Positions 32,821-44,152 of a stretch of 64,000 nt of DNA are shown piece by piece. Under the pieces are notes generated by a model. That model searched no databases and was not told the origin of the DNA. It saw only the letters and a program-made list of their open reading frames with translations. Origin of the DNA: Forficula auricularia (lineage: Eukaryota; Arthropoda; Insecta; Dermaptera; Forficulidae); contig JALMQS010000102.1 of the NCBI GenBank assembly GCA_024734495.1, forward strand, positions 7,284,095-7,348,094, in the 5' to 3' direction. Each line of letters starts with the position of its first letter. Positions within the stretch are counted from its first letter, which is position 1. The position numbers and the translations under genes are program-made.

Positions 32821-33505
32821 CTAGCTGCAAGGCCCGCCTTCGGCGGCCCTCTTGCTGGCCAGGGGGCACGCCCCTGGACCCCCAGCCCTCAAACCCCACA
32901 CCCCACTCTTACCCACCACCCCGAAACCCACCCAGCACCATCGCCCAGCCCCCCCCCCCACACCACCACCCCAACACTCCATTCCGCACCCTAACCCACT
33001 ACCCCCCCAAACCCCCTCCAGCACCCCCACCCCGCACCCGTTCCCAACCCCAGTCCCCACACCACAAACCGCACCCCACCCACCTCGGACCCCTCACCCC
33101 ATCACCCCGTGCCCTCCAACCCTGCGCACCACACCCCCGCTTAGCCCCCTGGACCCCACCCCCGCTATGCCCCCTGGACTCCACCCTGTACCACCCCTGC
33201 TCCCCCACCCTACTCCGCCTCACTCCTCACTCCACCCCCATTTCACCCCCGCACCCAGTTTTTGCATTTCTAGCCTTCTAGTGACCCACAGATTATGTAT
33301 ACAAAATTTGATTGAATTTGGCCCAAGAGAAAGAATTTTCATTTTTTGACCCCACCCCCCCCCCATTTTGGGTGGTTAGTTTTTGCATTTCCAGCTCTCT
33401 GGAGTGTCCAGAGATTATGTCATACAAAATTTGGTTGAGTTTGCTCCAAGGGCACAGAAATTTACATTTTCTTCACCCTCCCCCCTTTTTGGGTATGTCT
33501 TTGGG
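32821..33505 (-). mobile_element. Helitron 3' end with C-rich interior
   Basis: On the minus strand the sequence ends GGCCGCCGAAGGCGGGCC, a near-perfect hairpin, then TTGCAGCTAG followed by T. This is the same terminus as at 25112 and 40207. The 5' end was not found. The interior is C-rich low-complexity sequence (32860-33255) followed by RepH units. Proline-rich frames across it are compositional artefacts. Confidence 0.55.
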
Positions 33506-33507
33506 GG

Positions 33508-33775
33508 AAGTTTAAGCAAAAGTTGTCAGAAATCACATTTCGCCAATAATTCGCCGAATGTTGTGTTCCAAGTGTTCAATCGTCTTTTGGGATATGTCAA
33601 GTCACTTGTCTACGCCGATAAACCAGAGACCATTGAACACTTGGAACTCAACATTCAGCGAATTATTGCCGAAATACGGCCGCAATTATTGCGAAAATTG
33701 GAAATCCAGATTGCGCCATCAACGCGCCAGTCGCGGCGGTCACATGGGTGAAATCATATTCAAACCTTAATGCCA
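33508..33775 (+). pseudogene. Tc/mariner-like (IS630-Tc1 superfamily) transposase C-terminal fragment
   Basis: The frame reads GYVKSLVYADKPETIEHLEL and NIQRIIAEIRPQLLRKLEI, then shifts to WKSRLRHQRASRGGHMGEII FKP. This matches the last 60-70 residues of a common insect DDE transposase class (WGY.K..VY..KP..I..L...I...I..IPP..L...., RGGH..EIIFK). A one-base shift near 33702 separates the two parts. The catalytic core is absent. Confidence 0.65.
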
Positions 33776-33834
33776 TAAAATTATCTTTCCAATAAAGCCA
33801 GTTTCATTGATATTAAAAATATTTTTCTTTGTTT

Positions 33835-33970
33835 TATTTTAATTTAAAGTTGTGAACCTCTAAAAAAACACCCTTTATTAAATAAACATTGGTTTTATTT
33901 CTTTGGTGTACCTCTAAAATTTCTTGATTTGGTAGGTGTGCCTTGAACACAAAAAGTTTGCGGAACACTG
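33835..33970 (-). mobile_element. hAT-type MITE end
   Basis: On the minus strand it starts CAGTGTTCCGCAAACTTTTT, a hAT-like terminus, and continues with GGCACACCTACC and GGTTCACAAC blocks. The other end and the duplication were not found. Confidence 0.5.
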
Positions 33971-34439
33971 GACTAGATGATTTCCAAAAGGCTTGTCTTG
34001 CCGGGGCTAACAGTCCCAAATGCACGGGTTCAAGGAACCATGGGGTCAGGGTGGGGAGTGGACTTTGAACTCTGCAAGAGAGAATACTAGTTATTGTACA
34101 AATTCCTAATAGTTAAAAGGGAATTCTTATAAGAATCCAAATTAAAAACAAACAAGTCTGAACTCGTTTTCAAACCTATTACTAATAAAGCTAATTCCAT
34201 TCTAATATATTATAAGCTCGCTTTATATAGGTACGTGTATAATTCTGTTATTAAAATATATTTAAAAAGGTTCCCAAAACCCAATGATAAAGATGTACCA
34301 CGTTTTTTGCCGATTCCCAACACTCTTTCGCTGATAAGTTGAAAAAGTGTCGGACTATTTCATTCGCCAATACGTTTATCTCCATGACTTCAGGGAACTG
34401 GAACTTTCTTCCGGCCTCCATCGTCATGACACGCCGCGA

Positions 34440-35180
34440 CACTCCTACTTTACACCCCTTCCTTTATTTCAATCCGATTAAAAAGTTGACACAACTAATA
34501 ACTCACGACACTTGGTAAATACACTAATTCTAAAAAAAAATCGTTGAGAGTCGTTTTTGAGAAAATCAAAAAAAAAAAACGAAAAAATCTTTCATTAAAT
34601 GTTCACTTCTACGGTTTTCCGATTTCAACAAAAAGCTTGATGTACTCCTTCTAGCCTATATCGAGCTTATATTTCGAATTTCATGTAGCTCTGAGACTGA
34701 GATGGTTGCAAAACGCAGGGGGGTACATTCTTACGTACGTAAACGTCAACTTCCTGTTTTTTCTATTTTAGCAAAAATCTTGTGATACTTCTTGTAGCCT
34801 CTAGATAGCTTAAGTTTCAAATTTCAAGGCTCTGCGACTTTCCCAAAACGAGATATGAAAGATTAAAATATTTATTTTAAGACACTCCTAATTTACAACC
34901 ACTTCCTTTATTCTAATCGGATTAAAAATTTGACACAACTAATAACTCATGACACTTGATAAATACACTAATTTTTAAAAAAATCATTAGTCATTTTTGA
35001 GAAAATCAAAAATAACGAAAAATCTTTCATGTAAATGTCCACTTCTGGTGTTCCGATTTCACCCAAAAACTTGCTGTACTCCTTCTAGTCTATATCGAGC
35101 TTAAGTTTATAATTTCGTAGATCTGAGACTTATGGTTGCGAAACGCAGGGGGGGCTACATACGTACATACAAACGTACAT
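34440..35180. repeat. Direct tandem repeat, two diverged units of about 430 bp
   Basis: Units at 34443-34745 and 34883-35165 share CCTTTATTTCAATCGGATTA-like, GACACAACTAATAACTCA, GACACTTG.TAAATACACTA, TACTCCTTCTAG.CTATATCG and AAACGCAGGGGGG blocks. A shorter partial unit lies between them. The origin is unknown. Confidence 0.65.
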
Positions 35181-35184
35181 ACGT

Positions 35185-36110
35185 ACGCACTGACCAATGA
35201 ATTTTTGGCGTCTTTGGAACACAATATCCGGTTTTATGTCTTAAATTTGGTTCCCACCTATTAAGGGCATCGATTCCTTCCACCTAGAAGTTACAAAATG
35301 AAATTAACTTTTTTCATCTCTGAGAAGAAGCTCTCAAAGAGTCAGGACCCTGACAGGGCATCGCAATAATTCCACATTACATTTTTTTTAATATAAATGT
35401 GAAAGTAAAAAATCTATATAGGAATTCTCTTAAAAAATCATTATCACTATGTACTTTTGTTGAGTATAATTTCAATTAAATTTTTTCAACAAAAGTATTT
35501 ACACTCTTTCTGAAAATTTTTGGAAAAGCCAATTAGGTACACGAATAAGGTTATCTTTAAAAATTGGTCGTTTTTAAAATTAGGTTGAGAGGAAAATTGA
35601 ATTTGAAATCCATTCTTGTAACGTATCTTATCTGTTGGTCTAGAAATCCTATTCTGTAAAGCAAGTCACGTTTACATTTAAGAGTTTTCGGTTACATTGG
35701 TTTACGAATTCGTGAGAAAATTTATTCTTGCGAATACGTAGCAAATTATTAGTAATACGGAGCTGTTCCATTGAATGAGAATTCGTTGTACAAATGTTCA
35801 CTTTGTACTTGTTGGTGAAATTAAGAAAAATGGATCAAGCTTTTCAAAATTTTTCTGAACTGTGGATGATTGGAAGAAAAGTAGGCTTAGCTTGTTAACG
35901 ACTTTTTACTTAAGCATCGAGAACATGGGATTTGTATTGCAAAATGATTGCAAAATCTCAAAAATAATATCATCAGAATTATTCAAACCTTGAAAATTAA
36001 CTTTTTATATACTTTATTTAAAGGGTCCATTTTCTCTATCTTTTAACATGCAATGCAATCAAAAAACGGATTATAAAGAACGTAAGCATATTTTCATTCA
36101 AATAACATGC
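35185..36110. other. No recognised gene or element
   Basis: AT-rich sequence. No frames with domains. Confidence 0.4.
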
Positions 36111-36237
36111 ATCTAAACCAGGGCTGTCCAAACCGCGGCCCAGCTCTACAATGAATGCGGCCCGACATAAAATTATAAACTTTCTTAAAACATTAAGATT
36201 TTTATGTAATTACTGGAAAACATATCTGATACAATCT

Positions 36238-37490
36238 GATATATATTTATTTATTTATTTATTTCAACGGCTAATGCCTGATAATACATACATTATATTA
36301 TTACATACATACATTATAATAGCTTATAAATAAGGTAATAACAATAACAAAAACAAAATATCACATTAAAATAACTCATAAAATCTAACAATACTAATAA
36401 TACGTCATAATAACAATATACAATATAATGTTCACTCATAGATTAATGTTAGCTTTTTGAGAAAAATTGCAGCTCTGTTAATACTTAATGAGAAATCCAG
36501 AGGATTATCCAGTCGTTGTGACAAATTATTGTAACATTGAGATAGTCTGAATACAGGATTTGCTTCAGAGTGCCTACTGCAAGGCATCTCTGGATAAAAT
36601 GGTAATCTGTTTCTTAATATATAATTTGAACTGTGTATAGGAAACAGGTTTTGAAGTTCTGAACATTTCACCTGGTTGGACTTAATCTTATACAAAAACA
36701 AAACGTCAGAAGCAATCATAGAAGAAGAAACAGAAGGCAGACGGAAAGTTTCAGCAGTAGAAGCATAATCATGGTCAAACCTTGACATAGGATTGCCGGA
36801 AAGGAATGCCAATTGTCTCATAACTTTGTGCTGAATTCTCTCTAGTCTGTCCATGTTAATCTTTCCGATAGGCCTCCAAATTGTTGATGCATACATTAAT
36901 ACAGATTTGATCAGAGTTATGTACAAGTATTTAATTGATTCTGGATTTTTAAATGACTTCGTGTTACGAAAAATGAATCCCCAAGTTCGATTTGCTTTGC
37001 CTATAACGTAATCTAAATGTTCATTAAATGTGAGTTTAGAATCGAAAATCACTCCCAGATCCTTAATAGAGTCGACTCTTCCACATCTAGTGTTAGTTTT
37101 AAGTAAATAATCAAAAACAATGTGGTTAGTGGATCTCGAAAAACTAATGGTGAGACACTTCTCAAAGTTGAGGAAAAGCAGGTTCGCGTTACACCAGTTC
37201 ATTAATTTATACAAATCAGATTGCATCTTTAAGCAGTCTTGCATGCTTGAAATTTCCAGATATAATTTTATGTCATCTGCAAATAGCAAAACATTACAAA
37301 ATTCAATTATATAAGGTAAGTCATTAATAAATAACAGAAATAATAAAGGACCAAGATGACTCCCTTGTGGAACACCTGATGGAGTTATTAATTTTCGGGA
37401 TTTGGTTCCTTTTATTTGTACATATGAATTTCTATCTAATAAATAGTTTTCAAGCCATCCAATTATTGAAGTTGGGAAATTATATTAGTA
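36238..37490 (-). mobile_element. 5'-truncated Jockey/CR1-type LINE
   Basis: The 3' end is a (TTTA)n tail at 36239-36264. The coding part is at 36432-37483. Upstream of about 37490 the LINE stops in AT-rich sequence, as expected for 5' truncation. It sits inside the hAT element 36119-38722. Confidence 0.75.
36432..37483 (-). pseudogene. LINE reverse transcriptase, C-terminal two thirds, open frame
   Basis: The frame is uninterrupted from about 37483, further upstream than its first usable start. It reads NFPTSIIGWLENYLLDRN, then SGVPQGSHLGPLLFLLFIND (RT motif B) and LLFADDIKLY (motif C, catalytic Asp pair). It continues with LNFEKCLTISFS, KDLGVIFDSKLTFNEH (motif E region), the LYITLIKSVLMYAS thumb-like block, and an end at YE. 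Motif A and the endonuclease are missing through 5' truncation. The open frame suggests a fairly young copy. It cannot move by itself. Confidence 0.8.
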
Positions 37491-37544
37491 TATTTATTTA
37501 TATTATTATTTATATTTATTATATTTATACATGTTTATATATTT

Positions 37545-38365
37545 TTTTCATTTGTATTGGACCTTTTTTGTTAAGTATGTACACGCATAACTTCTTTGTT
37601 TATGGACCGATTTCGATGATTCTTTTACTTTATTCAATGCGAAGCATGGGAAAAGTATTGTAATTTTATTGGAAAGGGTACCTTAGGGGTGGAACCATAT
37701 TAATTTGGTCAAGTTCTGATAATATGATCAATGACAAAATAAAGGAAATCTCCAATTCTTATGTACAAATAATCGAAATTATAATAAATCAATTCTTTTA
37801 TAAAAAAAATCTTCAAACATTCATTTAAAACCCGAAAACGTTTCGAGAGAAGTTTCTATATTTATGAATTGTATTTTATTATCATTTTCTGATTCATTCG
37901 CCCGACGCTTTCTCTTACGAGATGCATACAAGGTATTATTAAGTGACTATTAATAACCATCACTAAAAAGAGAAAAATAAAAATAATTTATAAGAAAAAA
38001 ATAAAACCGACTTCAAAAAATTAAATGCAACAAATAAAATACACTAAAAGAGTATAAAATAATTATTATCTTATTTAAGTTACAACTAAACGACGAAATA
38101 TTAACATGAAATTACTTTTTGAAGTCGGTACCAAACAAACTATACCTATAAGTGAGCATACCCTCCAAACGTACTAAGTAAGATCCGTCGAGTGCGATTC
38201 ATAAAAGGTATATGTTTGACACCGACTTCAAAAAGTAATTTCATGTTAATATTTCGTCGTTTAGTTGTAACTAAATAAGATAATAATTATTTTATACATT
38301 TTAGTGTATTTTATTTGTTACATTTAATTTTTTGAAGTCGGTTTTATTTTTTCTTAAAAATTATC
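37545..38365. repeat. RepB copy, nested
   Basis: It includes ACTTCTTTGTTTATGGACCG, CCATATTAATTTGGTCAAG, the exon-like segment in reverse (37850-37990) and both foldback arms (37998-38130 and 38215-38345, GAAGTCGGT core). Confidence 0.75.
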
Positions 38366-38739
38366 TAGAATAAAATTCACTAAAATCAAAGTTTATAGGT
38401 TCAACTTTCAGGTAAAAAATAATAAGTTTCAAATATTTAAAAATCATTCTTTATCTGATATTCATATTTTCTAAAATATTTATTATTTCAGTAACAAAAT
38501 TTTTTGAAGTGCTAAATGATATAAAAACAATATTCTGATGGAAAAGAGCTCAACGATTATTGTGCTATGGCATTTTTGCTTCCTTGCCATGGTGGATTAC
38601 ATTATTCTACATTAGTAACTATCTTTTTTTTATTGAAAAATAAGTATATTATATATGCGGCCCGAAGCATTTGTTTTCTCTTCAAATGAGCCCCGTTTAA
38701 ACCAAAAGGCTGGACACCCCTAATCTAAACAGTGAAACA

Positions 38740-39230
38740 TCACTCAAATATATTAGATTTAATTAAAATTTCATGAATTTATGTGAAAAATTTTACACAT
38801 GAGTATGTGTCCAATTATACAATTTTAGCACAAAAACAGTGCTATTGATTAATTAGAAAATTTGCATAAGAATTAATAAAATAAATGTGAGATTATATAT
38901 TACACGCAACATAGTATCGTTAAAGGTAAACAACATTTTATACGCAAGTAAAATTCGTAAACTTACTCTGAGGAAAAATGTTAATATTATTCAAGAAAAA
39001 ACGTACTGAGGCCACAAAAAATGACCATAAATTCATTAACCTCCTTATATGTGCGTGTATACACTTGATTTCAACTACACTTGATCGGGGGTAAACGAAA
39101 TTTGAAACTTACACTAGATATCGGCTAGGACAACTGAGAGTATTCCTTTATTTTTGGATTTTTTTGTTACAATTTCCTCAAAAATTGAATTTTTTTTCTA
39201 AAAATCGATATTCTCTCTCGTATATTTTTC
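38740..39230. other. No recognised gene or element
   Basis: AT-rich, unrecognised. Confidence 0.4.
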
Positions 39231-39231
39231 A

Positions 39232-39480
39232 TGCGCGTTTACAATACTTCACAATAGCTCGTATTTTTTTTTTGGCTTTTCGGCCTTTCTAGCCATAAGC
39301 CAATTTACGACGTTACTTATTATTTTTAAAATTTGTTTCTACCCCGGGGTCAGATTTTAGCTGGATGCCTCGAGTCGGATTCGAACACGCGTGCACTTGG
39401 TTAGCAGGCTGACACGCTACCCCTAGCCTAACCTGACCCCCATAATAGCCTGTATGGTAAAGTAAATAAACTGATGTGCC
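39232..39480. repeat. RepA end, split by a SINE
   Basis: CATGCGCGTTTACAATACTT and, after the SINE, CCTGTATGGTAAAGTAAA are the RepA end found intact at 7850-7897. Confidence 0.6.
39259..39443 (-). mobile_element. tRNA-derived SINE, complete
   Basis: The minus strand starts with a tRNA-like head (GGGTAGCGTGTCAGCCTGCT as A-box region, GTTCGAATCCGACTCGAG as B-box). It continues with TCTGACCCCGGGGTAGA and ends with GCCGAAAAGCC and an A-run. AATAGC flanks both sides as a short duplication. A truncated relative is at 14732-14858. Confidence 0.75.
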
Positions 39481-39722
39481 CATTGTTGTACTCGTTAATT
39501 AAAAAAAAACAATATTGTTCCTGCTAGTTTTTTTAAATTATACAAATTGAATTCCTTTTTTATTCTGTGAACGTTATAAATTGAATTTTTTTAAACAACT
39601 GATTGAAATTTAAAAAAATGACTTCAAGATAGAACATCCAAAATTAAAATAGAAAATACAATTTCTTCTTCAAAAACAATGAAATTTGGCGTCAACATGG
39701 GTCTCTTCTATCACCCTATTTA

Positions 39723-40207
39723 TCTATATATATAAAATGGAAAAGTATGTATATATGTTTGTATGATCCAAACGATCTGAATGGCCAGTGCATAGCCAAT
39801 GGCAAAGCGTTAAATTATTAGAAAGATTCTGATTGGTCAGATAGTGATCGTGCTTAGTCAATGTGTTAAATGAATCTTTCCTTATTGTTGAATCAATTTC
39901 ATTCAGCACATTCTTTCAATACTTACAGTATCATTTTAAATTTTAATTATTAAATTGTTATGAACGAGACGCTCCTCGCTAGAGGCTAGGTGACGTCGGG
40001 CCGAAGGTCCTGCCGTCATCTAGTACAATATAATAAACATAGAACAGATCTGCCAAAACATGAACATGTCAACATAGCAACATAATGTTGACCACATAGT
40101 CATATTTTACAAAATTGTGAAGGGGGGAGAAGATTCAGGGGGCGGGAATCCAGGGGCGAAGCCCCTTGACTAACAAGAGGCCCGTCGAAAGAGGGCTTCA
40201 CAGCTAG
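39723..40207 (+). mobile_element. Complete small non-autonomous Helitron
   Basis: It begins TCTATATATATAAAATGG after A (39722) and ends CACAGCTAG before T (40208), obeying the A-T insertion rule. Two hairpins precede the end: GGGGCGAAGCCCC and GCCCGTCGAAAGAGGGC. At 485 bp it has no coding capacity. Confidence 0.8.
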
Positions 40208-40209
40208 TT

Positions 40210-40745
40210 TGATATATAGTGATAGGTAGTTTGAGTGGATAGTCTTGCTGTAACTACCGATTTAATTTAATTGTTTTGTTGAAAGTTAATGAATACATAT
40301 CCCGAGCTTTAGTATTTTATTTATCTTGATTTGTTATATTAAAATTAGAATAATTCAAATCAGATTTGAAAGGTCAAGTGACCTTATTTTGAATTTATAT
40401 ATTATTATTTTGCATATATATTAATTTATATATCCCAACATGGATAATTAGATGAATATTCTATCAATATTTATTTTAATAAATGAATATTAATAATTTA
40501 ACGAATATTTGATTAATTTAATAATCTAATTATTAAAGGAGCAAACAAATTAATAAGATATTAGAACGAAACACTACATTTAAAATGAGCTATTATTTTT
40601 GTCAATTTGATAGCTAATTAATTAAGAACATGCTAAAATGCGTATATATTTTAATAAAAACTTTAAAATGGGGAGATTTAATAATTAAAAACTTTAATAA
40701 ATTAACCAAACTTTTTTTAGTGAATGTATTGCATGAAGCCCTAGG
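40210..40745. other. AT-rich sequence, nothing recognised
   Basis: No element ends or frames were seen. Confidence 0.4.
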
Positions 40746-40950
40746 CATTAATTTTTACTTTACCAAACAGGGTAATCGTGCATGAAAAAGTGTTTGTTTG
40801 TTTTTTGCTTCATTTTTCGAAATATCTCCAAAAACCTCTTAAAGAATTTTGTTAAAAAAAATTGAGCTCTGCAAAAATCCCAAATGACTAAAGATCGAAA
40901 AAATTGTATTTTACGAAATATTAATTATTTTGTCAAGCTATCTGTTAGTA

Positions 40951-41181
40951 AATTATTGGATAAAATATACTTGGTAGGTTTCACATTAAGATATAAAAAT
41001 AAAACGAATTTATTTTTGGAGTGACTTTAATCTCGATATATATATTTCGTGTGGCTAACCCATCTTCAGGAGCAACAAAAAGTAACTGACCTGGATAAGT
41101 TGAATTTGAATATCTACCAAACATTTTTTATCCAATAATTTAAAAAATGTTTCAACAAATACTAACACCAAATTCCTTAAA
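40951..41181 (-). mobile_element. RepE insertion with hammerhead-like core and 15-bp target duplication
   Basis: The 15-mer AGCTATCTGTTAGTA (40936-40950) is repeated at 41182-41196 with one change. Both belong to the interrupted RepA, so the 231-bp insert is well defined. The minus strand holds TGTTGAAACATTTT near one end, the hammerhead-like core at 41030-41073 and TGTGAAACCTACCAAG at the other. The long duplication points to a retroelement-type insertion. Confidence 0.75.
41030..41073 (-). ncRNA. Hammerhead-like motif, RepE type
   Basis: CTC, CTGAAGA, T, a weak stem II (GGGTTAGCCACAC), GAAA, a TATATAT stem III closed by A-T, C at the cleavage position, then GAG pairing with CTC. The core is conserved. 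Stem II is poor in this copy. Confidence 0.35.
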
Positions 41182-41349
41182 AGCTATCTGCTAGTATGTT
41201 ACCAAATTTTGTGAACACTCTAGCTCAAAATCTATAGGGAATTTCAAAATGGAACTTCACATGTAGATTCTTTATATTGAGATTAAGAGCTGATTAGATT
41301 TTGGTTGAAATCGAATGAAAAATTAAGAGGGGGGGGGGGGTGTTAAAAA

Positions 41350-43190
41350 TTTAAATATTAGTTCTGGTGCATTCCATCAAAGATTGGACTCGCCTAGCTC
41401 TTACGCAGCTTTCATTCATTTCCGCGCAAAATGTTGCCTAAATACAGGCGCACCAACTTCATAAATCAAGTTCAAATTCAGACTTCATTTTGTGGATTTT
41501 AATTAGTACAGTTATTTATTTATTTTTTATAATTCAATATTTTTCTTAAAAAAAATTTAATTAGTTAAAAACCTCTGAATGAAAAATAATTCAAATTCAA
41601 GTTCGATTTCGGACAAGAGCTACAATATTCAATTATTTCTCACTCGTGATTGTACTAGATAAAAGAATTGACCTATTGGCTGATAAAATGAAATGAAAAA
41701 TTATTACTCTTTACGCTGACTAATGGGTGAAGTTCATCAGGCGGTCTAAATATTGAATTTATTCAAAATTCACTCAAAAATACTTTCTTATTCGTATTAT
41801 CCATTATTTATACTGTCCAAGTTAAAAGAATCCAAAAGTTAAGCAAACAAACCGGAAGCGAACAAAGAGTTCACAATTACATATTTCCGGACCTTATTAT
41901 ATGACTGCTTATGATACTCTAATATACTCAGGTAAGATAGAAAGTGTATCTGTATTCGTTTCGACCCGAGCTGTTCAACAACCTTTGTGAACTTTTAAAT
42001 TTTGAACTTGGATTTGATTGCACGAATCACTTGATCACTGCCAGCTATTGTTTACTATTATACAATGGATCAATGGACCAAGAACCGGAATTTCGCTGAG
42101 CTGTATTAAACCGATCAAATGAATAAATTTTAAAGAATGAAAACAAAGTACTCTCTTACTTTAGGGTGAAGTAATTTAAAATATAATTTTAATAAAACTT
42201 TATATAAACTTTTTTGTGGTCCAAACCTTATCTCACTGCTAGAGAATTCCAGAAAACTCGAACGCTCATACAGAACAGAAAACTCTGCCTACATCTCCCG
42301 ACAGCGTCTCCGGGTCTTTTTGGGTTACCCCGATATTACTTATTTAGTATATTAAATTTCACCAAAATTGTCCAAGTCATTTTCAAGATATTTAGAAAAA
42401 ACCTAAAAAAGTATTGGAATAAAGTACTAAAGTTTATGGACCGATATGTATCAAAAACTAAAGTTAAAATAATGGTAGGTTTTCAATTTCATTTCAATCG
42501 GTTGAACGATGTGGAACACATTTTGGCCTCTGGACGAGACCCCATGTAATTCATGGCAAAAGAGTCACGTGCTAAAATTCAACCTGATTGAATTACAATT
42601 TGTGACTTTATTTGAGAACATGGTTCCGTGGTCTTCACCTGAGGACCATTTGAAGACCCCGCGAGACCAATTCCAATACTTTACCCATGTCTCGGATTGG
42701 ATAAAGTAAAAATATAAAAAAAAAAATTAAATCGAAATTATCTGGCAACAGATGGTAGTTCCGGGTTTTTTTTGGACTCCTTCAGCCGTCTTGAGGCCAT
42801 CTCAAGGGGCTAAAGACGAGTGGCTCAGATTTAAGAGCAATACCGCCCACCAAAAGAGTCTTTTGTTGAGATCCAAGAAAGAAATTGGAAAAAATAATCC
42901 TTTAAAATGAAACAAATAAGTGTTATGATAAAAAAGGTAGAAATTATTGCTAAAAAAATAAAATAAAATATTAAATTTCCAAGTAATGATTCATTCAAAT
43001 AAATACAAATAATTTTGATTCGATTTAAGTAAAATTGGTATTGATATTTGAACCGACTAAATATTGAAAGGAAGTTGTTCTATCAAATTATATGACTCAT
43101 TTATCTATAAAGTCATTTTATCATGACAAGTAGTTACTTCTGACTGGTAAACAAGAAAATGAGCAGGTCTAGGTAATTTTTAAAGAGTTA
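41350..43190. other. Long stretch without recognised genes or elements
   Basis: A 111-codon frame at 42214-42549 begins with an alternative start and has no known domain. An inverted pair CCGTGGTCTTCACCTGAG / CTCAAGGGGCTAAAGACG around 42630-42820 is too weak to call. A host exon without close relatives cannot be excluded. Confidence 0.35.
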
Positions 43191-43242
43191 GGACTCGGTT
43201 CAAGGTGAAACATTTTAATAATAAAAAGTAAATGAAATTTAG

Positions 43243-43505
43243 GCTACTCTGGGTCAGTGGTTAGAGTGTCGGGCCGCTGCCCTGAAGTTTGCTGATTCGA
43301 GACTGAGTCTCGGCAGATATTTGCAGTCGGCTCCTCTTGGAAAGCAATGGTAAATTACCAAGAGTATAATTGCCTAGTCAGCCTCTCCAAACTAGCCGTT
43401 CGGAACCGGCGTTAAAAAAGTATATCTGTGCAAAACAGCTAAACACACTCATCACGTGTATATATGGAGAGGTGCCGAAAAATCAGGGAGACCTGATATG
43501 GTACT
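43243..43505 (+). mobile_element. tRNA-derived SINE, second family
   Basis: The tRNA-like head has GGGTCAGTGGTTAGAGTGTC (A-box) and GCTGATTCGAGACTGAG (B-box). The body contains GGTAAATTACCAAGAGTATA and GGAGAGGTGCCGAAAAATCA, and the tail is AAAGAAGAAATAAAA. It sits in RepE-like sequence (GGTGAAACATTTTAATAATA before, AAGGTAGGTTTGAC after). A short AAATTT repeat may be the target duplication. Confidence 0.65.
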
Positions 43506-43519
43506 TAAAGAAGAAATAA

Positions 43520-44150
43520 AATTTCAAGGTAGGTTTGACAAAAATTTTTATGAAACCAACCTTGAAATTTTAGTTACTTTTTATTACATCTAGGTATGTG
43601 GCAAGAAACATTCAGCTTGATTTTAAATGTTAAAAAAGTCTTCCAAAACAAAAATCTACGTTGTTTTTAATTAAATTTTGTTTCGAATTATCCTAAATAT
43701 ATAGAAGAATCTAATAATATTAATTACGAAAATAAGTACGAGAATCCCCACACTAATTTAAATATCTTCACATAATTTAAAACTTAAGGTATACAAAATT
43801 AGATGCTGGCATCATTGTAGGTTCATAGTACGCAACTGGGATGTCAAAATAAACATTCTAAAGGCTTTGATGGAATGTGCGAAATTTTTTTCATGTGCAC
43901 TTGTTGTGCTAGATCAGATAGTGTCTCATTAAGGATGTTAGTGACGCGCGAATAGGCATGTGTTGCATACGGGCGTCAAATCGATGGACTGCCGGATGTC
44001 GTTTCACCAATTTACTTTTTGATTTGTGGTTCACAAATAAATACAAGAAGGCCGATCTATTGGGGCGCCCTTCAACAAGTTTTTTTGTCGTTTTCCCTTG
44101 AGTAGGATTTATAATAATAATAATTAGTCTATAGGTATGTCGTAATTATA
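43520..44150. other. No recognised gene or element
   Basis: After the RepE-like edge (to about 43570) the sequence is unrecognised. A mildly GC-richer patch at 43920-44100 gives no convincing frame. Confidence 0.35.
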
Positions 44151-44152
44151 AA

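Larger units (their letters stand above)
36119..38722. mobile_element. hAT element (CAGGGCTG family) with two nested insertions
   Basis: A perfect 8-bp duplication, ATCTAAAC, lies at 36111-36118 and 38723-38730. The ends are CAGGGCTGTCCAAACC and, inverted, TAGGGGTGTCCAGCC. The element proper is about 36119-36235 plus 38365-38722 and has GCGGCC motifs near both ends. A 5'-truncated LINE (about 36238-37490) and a RepB copy (37545-38365) fill the middle. Confidence 0.85.
40750..41345. repeat. RepA copy split by RepE
   Basis: It runs from TTTTTACTTTACCAAACAGG, breaks within CTATCTGTTAGTA, and resumes with the duplicated CTATCTGCTAGTA and ACCAAATTTTGTGAACACT. It ends near the first RepH G-tract at 41330. 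Confidence 0.75.

Noticed and set aside
32817..33349. Long proline-rich open frames in two + frames and glycine-rich frames on the minus strand
   Set aside because: They follow from C-rich low-complexity sequence inside a Helitron end. All frames are open for compositional reasons, and no domain is present.
36151..36333. 60-codon frame near the hAT left end
   Set aside because: It is a chance frame across a hAT end and a TTTA microsatellite.
42214..42709. 111- and 66-codon frames as possible host exons
   Set aside because: No known motif, alternative start, and overlapping frames of similar quality. Kept only as an unrecognised stretch.
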